A stretch of DNA of 5,643 nt from Burkholderiaceae bacterium (GTDB taxonomy: Bacteria > Pseudomonadota > Gammaproteobacteria > Burkholderiales > Burkholderiaceae_C). The stretch's first letter is position 1; each line of letters begins with the position of its first letter. A program made the translations under genes and the position numbers. This document shows, piece after piece, positions 1-4,986 of this stretch. Under the pieces are notes generated by a model. It was not told the origin of the DNA. It saw only the letters and a program-made list of their open reading frames with translations, and searched no databases. The DNA is taken from positions 1-5,643 of the forward strand of contig JALOSD010000126.1 of the NCBI GenBank assembly GCA_025458585.1, written 5' to 3'.

Positions 1-485
1 AGCGCGAGCGCGACGAAGCGCTGGCGCGTGCTCGGCTTCAGCCCCTTCAGCAGGTTCTGGTAGCCGGGGTTGTACGAGATCACGAGCATGAAGCCGGGCG
101 CGGCGGCGATCGTCTCGCCGGTGCGCTCGAGCGGCAGCACGCGCCGGTCGTCGGCCAGCGGGTGCAGCACGACGGTGGTGTCCTTGCGCGCCTCGACGAC
201 CTCGTCGAGGTAGCAGATCGCGCCCTCGCGCACCGCGTGCGTCAGCGGGCCGTCGCTCCACACCGTGTCGCCGCCCGCGATCAGGTGGCGCCCCACGAGG
301 TCGGCCGCGCTCAGGTCGTCGTGGCAGCTCACGGTGACGAGCGGCCGGCCCAGGCGTGCGGCCATGTGCTCGACGAAACGCGTCTTGCCGCAGCCCGTGG
401 GCCCCTTGATCAGCAGCGGCAGGCGGCGCTCGAACGCGTGCTCGAACAGCGCGCACTCGGCGCCCTGCGCGGCGTAGAACGGCAC
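1..485 (-). other. norQ: NorQ/NirQ (CbbQ/NirQ/NorQ/GpvN family) ATPase domain of the fusion, partial
   Basis: This is the C-terminal part of the NorB fusion, from about residue 454 (GTG at 485-483) to residue 614 at the window edge. Order of motifs: a PFYAAQGAE start typical of NirQ/NorQ, Walker A (404-381), a CHDDLSAADLVGRHL stretch (326-285), Walker B (218-201), an ADDRR segment (155-141), and the sensor-region motif SYNPGYQNLLKGLKPSTRQR (77-18). About 160 of the usual 260 or so residues are inside the window; the helical C-terminal part lies outside. Known: this MoxR-type AAA+ group acts with a VWA-domain partner (NorD for NO reductase) in metal-cofactor insertion. Key ATP-binding residues are intact, so the domain looks functional. 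There is no clear separate Shine-Dalgarno sequence ahead of the GTG at 485 or the ATG at 521. Confidence 0.9.
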
Positions 486-1844
486 CGCCGCAAGGTACAC
501 CAGCAGCCCCGCGAGGAACATCGTGCCGCCGGCCACGCGCGTCCAGTAGAAGAAGCGCAATTGGTCCTGCGTCGCCATGAAGGGCATCGCACCTTCGGTG
601 GGCATGCGCTGCAGCCACACCTGCAGCACGCCGGCGGCGGTCAGTGCGAGCACCATCACCGCCATGCCGATCGTCATGATCCAGAAGCTCCACATCTCCC
701 ACGCCTGCGCGCGCCGCGGGTTCGCCTCGCGCCCACGCAGCACCGGCATCGCGTAGCTGATCATCGCGATGACGACGAGCACGTAGGCGCCGTAAAACGC
801 CAGGTGGCCGTGCGCCGCGGTGATCTGGCTGCCGTGGGTGTAGTAGTTGACGGGGCTCAGCGTGTGGATGAAGCCCCACAGCCCGGCGCCGAGAAAGCCC
901 ATCACCGCGGTGCCCACGGCCCACAGCACGGCGGCCTGGTTCGGGTGCTCGCGGCGGCGGCGCTGCACCATGTTGAAGGCGAACAGCGTCATCATGAAGA
1001 ACGGGATCGGCTCGAGCGCGCTGAACACGCTGCCCACCCACTGCCAGTAGCCCGGCAGCCCGATGAAGAAGAAGTGGTGCCCGGTGCCGAGGATGCCGGT
1101 GACGAGCGCCATCGTGATGATCAGGTACAGCCACTTGTCGATCACCTCGCGGTCGACGCCGGTGGTCTTGATCAGCACGTAGGCCAGCAGCGCGCCGAGG
1201 ATCAGCTCCCAGGTGCCCTCGACCCAAAGGTGCACGACGAACCACCAGTACATCTTGTCGCGCACCAGGTTGCCGGGGTTGACGAAGGCGAACAGGAACA
1301 TCAGCGCCAGACCCCACAGCCCGGCCAGCAGCACGAGGCTGATCGCCGTCTTGCGCCCCTTGAGCACCGTCATGCTGATGTTGAACAGGAACACCAGCGC
1401 GACGACGACGATGCCCAGCTTGGTCGGCAGCGGCTGCTCGAGGAACTCGCGCCCCATCGTGGCCAGGATGTCGTTGCCGGTGGCCGCGGCGAGCGTCGCG
1501 TACGGCACCAGCAGGTAGCCCAGGACCGTCGCCGCGCCGGCGACGAGGAAGACCCAGAACATCAGCTTCGCCAGGAAGGGGCTGTGCAGCTCGGTCTCGC
1601 TCTCCTCGGGCACGAGGTAGTAGGCCGAGCCCATGAAGCCGAACAGCAGCCACACGATGAGCAGGTTCGTGTGCACCATGCGTGCGATGTTGAACGGGAT
1701 CGCCGGGAAGAACAGGTCGCCGACGACGTACTGGATGCCCAGCGTCAGGCCGAACACGATCTGGCCGACGAACAGGCCGATGGCGGCGATGAAGTACGGC
1801 TTGGCGACCGCCTGGGACTTGTATTTCAGGGTGGCAGCTTGCAT
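1..1844 (-). CDS. norB: NorB-NorQ fusion: nitric oxide reductase large subunit joined in frame to a NorQ/NirQ-type AAA+ ATPase (3' end beyond window)
   Basis: Seen: one frame from ATG 1844-1842 stays open for 614 codons to the left edge. Residues 1 to about 453 read as a complete cytochrome-c-dependent NO reductase subunit B. By comparison with Pseudomonas NorB the heme b ligands are H58 and H347, the heme b3 ligand is H345, and the FeB ligands are H205, H256, H257 and E209; E213 is also kept. The last membrane helix (about 438-454) leads directly into PFYAAQG and a MoxR-type ATPase with Walker A GPTGCGKT (481-488) and Walker B ICYLDE (543-548). Known: NorB reduces 2 NO to N2O in the inner membrane, and NorQ with NorD is needed for FeB insertion. 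AGGAA at 1854-1850 is the likely ribosome binding site. norC lies 28 bases upstream, so the two are probably cotranscribed. Odd: NorB normally ends about 10 residues after this helix and NorQ is normally a separate gene. Inference: both termini of NorB face the cytoplasm, where NorQ works, so the fusion is topologically sensible. Confidence 0.93.
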   Translation of the reverse strand, partial: MQAATLKYKSQAVAKPYFIAAIGLFVGQIVFGLTLGIQYVVGDLFFPAIPFNIARMVHTNLLIVWLLFGFMGSAYYLVPEESETELHSPFLAKLMFWVFLVAGAATVLGYLLVPYATLAAATGNDILATMGREFLEQPLPTKLGIVVVALVFLFNISMTVLKGRKTAISLVLLAGLWGLALMFLFAFVNPGNLVRDKMYWWFVVHLWVEGTWELILGALLAYVLIKTTGVDREVIDKWLYLIITMALVTGILGTGHHFFFIGLPGYWQWVGSVFSALEPIPFFMMTLFAFNMVQRRRREHPNQAAVLWAVGTAVMGFLGAGLWGFIHTLSPVNYYTHGSQITAAHGHLAFYGAYVLVVIAMISYAMPVLRGREANPRRAQAWEMWSFWIMTIGMAVMVLALTAAGVLQVWLQRMPTEGAMPFMATQDQLRFFYWTRVAGGTMFLAGLLVYLAAVPFYAAQGAECALFEHAFERRLPLLIKGPTGCGKTRFVEHMAARLGRPLVTVSCHDDLSAADLVGRHLIAGGDTVWSDGPLTHAVREGAICYLDEVVEARKDTTVVLHPLADDRRVLPLERTGETIAAAPGFMLVISYNPGYQNLLKGLKPSTRQRFVALA

Positions 1845-1872
1845 GGCAGTTCCTGGTGATGGCGATCGGCGC

Positions 1873-2313
1873 TCAGCCTTCGATGTTGGGCGGCCAGTTC
1901 TCGGTGTTCACCCGGCTGGTCCACTTCAGGAACTCGACGAGGTCGTCGAGCTGCTGCTCGTTCAGGTGGAACTGCGGCATCTGCCGCCGCCCGGGCACGC
2001 CGCTGGGCTGCGCCTGCATCCAGCCCTTGATGAACTCGCGACCGCCGGCGTCGCCGCCGCGGCGCACGTAGACGTTGCCGAGCTCGGGCGCGAAGTACGC
2101 GCCCTCGCCGAGCAGCGTGTGGCAGCCGATGCAGTTGCGCGTCTCCCACACGTGCTTGCCGCGCACGACGGCCGGCGTCAGCTCGGCAGCGTTCGAGCGC
2201 GCGGGGATGCGGCTCTCGGTGTCGAAGATCAGCACCGCGAAGAGCAGGATGAAGAACGCGCTGCCGCCGTAGAAGATGTTGCGCGCCATCTGGCTGGTGA
2301 AGCCTCGGGCCAT
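1873..2313 (-). CDS. norC: Nitric oxide reductase subunit C, membrane-anchored cytochrome c
   Basis: This 146-residue protein is the normal length for NorC and matches it end to end. Residues about 12-31 form a single N-terminal membrane helix, so the protein is held in the inner membrane with the heme domain in the periplasm. The heme c site is CIGCH (61-65), followed by the conserved TLLGEGAYFAPELGN stretch (66-80). M112 in the RRQMPQFHL segment is the expected sixth heme ligand, and the C-terminus ends in the NorC-type WPPNIEG. Its role is to receive electrons from periplasmic cytochrome c or cupredoxin and pass them to the hemes of NorB. The ATG at 2313 is preceded by GAGGAG (2326-2321) with a 7-base spacer, which supports this start over the internal Met at residue 9. 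It is the first gene of the norC-norB(Q) operon and lies under the Fnr-like palindrome at 2373-2394. Confidence 0.97.
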   Translation of the reverse strand: MARGFTSQMARNIFYGGSAFFILLFAVLIFDTESRIPARSNAAELTPAVVRGKHVWETRNCIGCHTLLGEGAYFAPELGNVYVRRGGDAGGREFIKGWMQAQPSGVPGRRQMPQFHLNEQQLDDLVEFLKWTSRVNTENWPPNIEG

Positions 2314-2349
2314 GACAGGACTCCTCGATGAGGTCGGGACGATGGCGAT

Positions 2350-2355
2350 AGCCTA
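2350..2355 (-). promoter_or_regulatory. Candidate -10 element for norC
   Basis: The minus strand reads TAGGCT here, keeping the T, A and final T of the TATAAT consensus. Its centre is 31 bp from the centre of the palindrome at 2373-2394, close to the 32 bp expected when a Crp/Fnr-type activator sits at -41.5. This would place the start of transcription near 2343-2342, about 30 bases ahead of the norC start codon. No convincing -35 hexamer is visible, as is usual for class II activated promoters. This is an inference from spacing; no transcription start is known. Confidence 0.4.
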
Positions 2356-2372
2356 CGGATCGGGTCGGGAAA

Positions 2373-2394
2373 TTCCTTGAACCGGTTCAAGGAA
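2373..2394. promoter_or_regulatory. Perfect 22-bp palindrome, candidate Crp/Fnr-family (DNR/NnrR-like) operator between divergent operons
   Basis: All 11 base pairs of this inverted repeat match around a centre between 2383 and 2384. The inner part, TTGAACCGGTTCAA (2377-2390), has the TTG-N8-CAA core shared by Crp/Fnr-type sites, and resembles TTGAT-N4-ATCAA with the fourth/fifth bases changed. The site sits between divergent NO-related operons, 60 bases upstream of the norC start codon and 54 bases upstream of the plus-strand ATG at 2448. Known: denitrification genes are commonly controlled by NO- or O2-sensing Crp/Fnr proteins that recognise such sites. Which regulator binds here cannot be read from the window. 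I noticed no second copy in the window. Confidence 0.72.
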
Positions 2395-2412
2395 GCGCGA
2401 GCCGCGACGCGC

Positions 2413-2418
2413 TTCAAT
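2413..2418 (+). promoter_or_regulatory. Candidate -10 element for the plus-strand operon
   Basis: TTCAAT matches TATAAT at four positions and its centre is exactly 32 bp from the centre of the palindrome at 2373-2394, the spacing expected for an activator bound at -41.5. Transcription would begin near 2425, leaving a short leader with the GGAGG at 2436-2440 ahead of the ATG at 2448. The call rests on spacing and a modest consensus match. Confidence 0.42.
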
Positions 2419-2447
2419 GGCGTCGACCGCTTGACGGAGGCCGCGTC

Positions 2448-2771
2448 ATGGACGTCATCCCCATCCCCGCCCTCGACGACACCGTGGTGCTCGGCGCGCT
2501 GCGCGACGTGTTCGACCCCGAGCTCGGCGAGAACGTCGTCGACCTCGGGCTCGTCGAGGCGATCGCGATCGAGCCGGGTCACCTGCGTGTGACGCTGCTG
2601 CCCACGAGCGCCACCTGCCCGATGGCCGAGCTGCTGCTCGACGACGCGCACGAGGCTCTCGGGCGCCTCGGAGCACGCTACGGCGTCGACACCGAGGCGG
2701 TGATGGACTGGGACGGCGTGTGGGATCCGCAGCGGCTGAGCCCCGAGCTGCGAGAGCGCTTCGGCTGGTGA
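2448..2771 (+). CDS. DUF59/MIP18-family metal-sulfur cluster assembly protein
   Basis: This 107-residue soluble protein has the hallmarks of the DUF59 (MIP18/PaaD-like) family. These are DPELGENVVDLGLVEAI at 23-39, a beta strand leading to PTSATCPMAELLLDDA at 52-67 with the single conserved Cys57, and a WDPQRLSPELRERFGW tail (92-107). The length is typical of the single-domain family. Known members help assemble or deliver iron-sulfur clusters to target proteins. The specific client here is unknown; given the setting, a denitrification or NO-damaged iron protein is plausible. The ATG at 2448 has GGAGG at 2436-2440 with a 7-base spacer, a strong start. It is the first gene of a compact three-gene operon divergent from norC, and the next gene begins 4 bases after its stop. 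Confidence 0.88.
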   Translation: MDVIPIPALDDTVVLGALRDVFDPELGENVVDLGLVEAIAIEPGHLRVTLLPTSATCPMAELLLDDAHEALGRLGARYGVDTEAVMDWDGVWDPQRLSPELRERFGW

Positions 2772-2775
2772 TCCG

Positions 2776-3933
2776 GTGGCCCAGGTGATCGACGTCCGGC
2801 CCGGCGCCGTGCGCCCGTCGACGAGGCGCGCCGCGCAGAAGGCCGCACATGGGGCCCGCAGCGTGGCGGGGACCGTGGCCGGCGTCGTGGCCGCGCTGCT
2901 CGCCGCGACGAGCCTCGTGGCGGGCCTCGGCGGCGGGCTCGTGCGCATCGGCGCCATCGGCGTGCAAGGCGCCGGGCCGGCGGGGCCTGCCGCCGCGGCG
3001 TGGCACGGCGCGGTGATGGTGTGCGGCCTGTTCGGCACGCTGATCGCGCTCGAACGCGCCGTGGCGCTGCGCCGCGGCCGTTGGGTGCCGCTCGTCGCCG
3101 GCGCGGGGGCGCTGGCGGCGTGGCTCGGGGCGCCGCCGCAGGGGCCGCTGGTGGCGTGGGTCGTCGCCGGCGTCGGTCTGGTCGCGCTGTACGCGCACGC
3201 CGGGCGCACGCGCGCCTGGTCGTTTCACCTCGCGGTCGAACTCGCCGGCGCGGCGGCGTGGCTCGCCGGGACGCTCGCGTGGACCGTCGGGTCACGCGAC
3301 GCGGCGCTCGTCGGCTGGTGCGGGTTCCTGCTGCTGACGATCGCCGGCGAGCGGCGCGAGCTGACGCAGATGCTTCGCCTGCCGCGGTGGGCGCGCGTGG
3401 CCTTCGCCGGCATCGTCGCGCTCGTGCCGCTGGCCTTCGCGGTCGCCGCGGCCGGCGCGGCGGCGATCGCGGCGTGGGCGTGGTGGGGCGCTTGCGCCGG
3501 CCTCGCGCTGTGGCTGCTGCGCTTCGACATCGCGCCGCGCCAGTGGCGCGCCGCCGGCTGGGCCGGCCACACGGCGTGGTGCCTGATCGCGGGTTACGCG
3601 TGGCTGCTCGTCGCGGCCACGGCCGGCCTCATGCAGCAGCGCCTCGACGGCGTGGCCTTGCACCTGCTGCTGCTCGGCTTCGTCTTCGCGATGGTGTTCG
3701 GCCACGCCCCGATCATCCTGCCGGCGCTCACGCGCCTGCGCCCGCGCTACACGCGCTGGGCGCGGCTGCCGCTGCTGCTGATGGGCGCGAGCCTCGTCGC
3801 ACGGCTGCTGGCCGAGACGGGCGGCGACGCAGCCCTGCGCGCCGCCGCGGGCTGGGGCCACGTCGCCGCGATCGCGTGGTTCGCCGCCACGATGCTGCTT
3901 GCCCTGTGGCGCGCCCGCGGGGCACGGCGATGA
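2776..3933 (+). CDS. Polytopic membrane protein of the nor region, function unknown (distantly NnrS-like)
   Basis: This 385-residue protein is very rich in Ala, Leu, Val, Gly and Trp, with about 12 hydrophobic segments from residue 29 to 380, so it is an integral inner-membrane protein. Histidines lie in or beside these segments: H77 (AAWHGAVMV), H151, H265, H296 (ALHLLLLGF), H310 (FGHAPIILPAL) and H362 (WGHVAAIAW). Charged motifs include ALERAVALRRGRW (91-103) and AGERRELTQMLRLPRW (190-205). The histidine pattern would suit heme or metal binding and recalls NnrS, a heme- and copper-containing membrane protein of NO metabolism, but I do not recognise a firm NnrS signature and leave the name open. 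The start used is GTG 2776, 4 bases after the previous stop. There is no good Shine-Dalgarno sequence, so translation is probably coupled to the gene before it. A second GTG at 2785 is possible. Its stop overlaps the next start in ATGA. Confidence 0.75.
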   Translation: MAQVIDVRPGAVRPSTRRAAQKAAHGARSVAGTVAGVVAALLAATSLVAGLGGGLVRIGAIGVQGAGPAGPAAAAWHGAVMVCGLFGTLIALERAVALRRGRWVPLVAGAGALAAWLGAPPQGPLVAWVVAGVGLVALYAHAGRTRAWSFHLAVELAGAAAWLAGTLAWTVGSRDAALVGWCGFLLLTIAGERRELTQMLRLPRWARVAFAGIVALVPLAFAVAAAGAAAIAAWAWWGACAGLALWLLRFDIAPRQWRAAGWAGHTAWCLIAGYAWLLVAATAGLMQQRLDGVALHLLLLGFVFAMVFGHAPIILPALTRLRPRYTRWARLPLLLMGASLVARLLAETGGDAALRAAAGWGHVAAIAWFAATMLLALWRARGARR

Positions 3934-4436
3934 GCGAGGCGCCGGCCACGACCGCCGACGCGCGTGCCGTCGCGCCGGCGCTGAGCGAGCAGATCGTGAC
4001 GCACTACCACGAGATGCACCGGCGCGACCTGCCGCCGATCGTCGCGCTGGCCCGCGAGGTCGAGGCCGGCGGCGGGCCGCCGGGCCTCGCCGATCGCGTG
4101 CGCGCGCTGGCCGCCGACCTCGAGCAGCACATGCGCAACGAGGAGATGCGCCTGTTCCCGATGATGGAACAGGGCGGCAACACGCTGATCGCGCAGCTGA
4201 TCGACGACCTGCAGGTCGAACACAAAGTGCACGGCGACGAGGTCGCCAGCCTGCGGGCCACGCTCGACGCGCTGCCGGTGCCGCCCACGGCGGCCGCGGC
4301 GCTCGACCGCCTTCGGCTGGCGTTCGGCAAGTTCGCCGCCGATCTCACCCAGCACGCGCAACTCGAGGACGAGATCCTGTTCCCGCCGTTCGTCGCGCGG
4401 CGCGAGGCGACCCCGCGCCGCCCCGGGTCTCCCTGA
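3930..4436 (+). CDS. Stand-alone hemerythrin-like diiron protein related to the YtfE/RIC/DnrN C-terminal domain
   Basis: This 168-residue cytoplasmic protein is a single four-helix hemerythrin-type domain. Compared with E. coli YtfE, the ligands H84, H129, E133, H160, H204 and E208 correspond to H27, H67, E71, H98, H142 and E146. Shared stretches include HMRNEEMRLFPMMEQG (67-82) and the HAQLEDEILFPP segment (142-153). Two things are absent: the N-terminal ScdA_N (DUF542) domain with its Cys-Cys pair, and a His at the position of YtfE H105, where this protein reads EAGGGPP (45-51). Known: YtfE/RIC, DnrN and NorA proteins act in repair of NO-damaged iron centres or in binding NO. Inference: a similar NO-response role. 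The ATG at 3930 overlaps the previous stop by ATGA, so the genes are translationally coupled; this start also gives the expected domain length. An upstream extension in the same frame is only a shadow of the preceding gene. Confidence 0.87.
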   Translation: MSEAPATTADARAVAPALSEQIVTHYHEMHRRDLPPIVALAREVEAGGGPPGLADRVRALAADLEQHMRNEEMRLFPMMEQGGNTLIAQLIDDLQVEHKVHGDEVASLRATLDALPVPPTAAAALDRLRLAFGKFAADLTQHAQLEDEILFPPFVARREATPRRPGSP

Positions 4437-4461
4437 CCTGCACGGCGGCCAGGGCGGGCGC

Positions 4462-4479
4462 GCACCGGCCCCGCGGTGC
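4462..4479. terminator. Weak candidate hairpin between convergent genes
   Basis: GCACCG (4462-4467) pairs with CGGTGC (4474-4479) around a 6-base loop, giving a 6-bp GC-rich stem. It lies in the 43-base gap between two convergent stop codons (4436 and 4480), where a bidirectional terminator would be expected. There is no T-run on either side, so it does not look like a standard intrinsic terminator, and stems this short arise easily in such GC-rich DNA. Confidence 0.3.
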
Positions 4480-4926
4480 TCAGCGCGTGCGGTAGCTGAG
4501 GTGACAGGCGGCGCAGCTCGACAGCATGTCGGGCATCGCGGCCAGCGCCTTCGTGGCGTCGCCGCCGGCGGCCGCGGCGGCGAACGCGCTCGCGGCCTTG
4601 TGGCCGTTCGTGCCCAGCTCGCGCATGCCCGGCGGCATGTGAGCGCCCGGCCGCGCGTCGAGCGGCATGTCGCGGTTCTTGCCCATCGCCGACAGGCCGA
4701 GCCGTTTCTCCGCGACCTCGCCGGCGTCCTTGACGCGGCCGACGCCCATCAAGCTCACGATCTCGTGCAGCGCGGCCAGGTTGTCGACCATCTCCTGGCG
4801 CAGGTTCTCGCGCGCGGCGGCGGGCATCTCGACGAACTGGCGCGTGTCCTGCGCCGCCGCGGCGCCGCCCGCGAGCGCGCACGCGAGCGCACACGCGAGG
4901 GCGGTGATCGAACGCTGGAACGTCAT
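4480..4926 (-). CDS. Exported class II-type cytochrome c (c'/c556-like)
   Basis: This 148-residue protein has an N-terminal signal peptide (about 1-25, hydrophobic core ITALACALACALAGG, likely cut after AAAA before Q26) and a single heme c motif, CAACH (138-142), followed by LSYRTR at the very C-terminus. A C-terminal CxxCHxxYR site in a helix-rich small protein is the mark of class II cytochromes c (c' and c556). M46 in LRQEMVDNL on the first helix could be an axial ligand as in c556. If it is not, the heme would be five-coordinate as in cytochrome c', which binds NO. The choice cannot be made from sequence alone. It acts in the periplasm. The ATG at 4926 is chosen because it gives a complete signal peptide, though the ribosome binding site is weak. 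It lies convergent to the hemerythrin gene and 60 bases downstream of the dehydrogenase gene. Confidence 0.8.
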   Translation of the reverse strand: MTFQRSITALACALACALAGGAAAAQDTRQFVEMPAAARENLRQEMVDNLAALHEIVSLMGVGRVKDAGEVAEKRLGLSAMGKNRDMPLDARPGAHMPPGMRELGTNGHKAASAFAAAAAGGDATKALAAMPDMLSSCAACHLSYRTR

Positions 4927-4986
4927 GACGAAGCCCGGACGAAGTGTCGAAGGCGCGAGCTTACGCGGTCCCGCCCAAGGCCGGCA

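Noticed and set aside
1..1844. NorB as a quinol-dependent reductase (qNOR).
   Set aside because: The protein starts directly at the first helix without the long qNOR N-terminal extension, and a norC gene lies immediately upstream, so it is the cytochrome-c-dependent type.
162..1859. A 565-codon open frame on the plus strand, opposite norB.
   Set aside because: It is the codon-for-codon mirror of the norB frame in GC-rich DNA. Its translation is dominated by His, Arg, Gln, Ala and Glu in low-complexity order and has no domain, while the minus strand encodes a fully conserved NorB.
2341..2447. NorR/sigma-54 type control of norC.
   Set aside because: I saw no convincing -24/-12 GG-GC pair placed ahead of norC, whereas the Fnr-like palindrome is perfect and well positioned.
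2229..3295. Long minus-strand open frames opposite the DUF59 and membrane protein genes.
   Set aside because: Their translations are Arg/Ala/Pro/Ser-rich without recognisable motifs; they are shadows of the plus-strand genes.
3000..3929. Possible upstream extension of the hemerythrin gene in the same frame.
   Set aside because: The extension overlaps the membrane protein gene and translates to Arg/Ala-rich low-complexity sequence. The ATG at 3930 overlaps the previous stop and gives the normal domain length.
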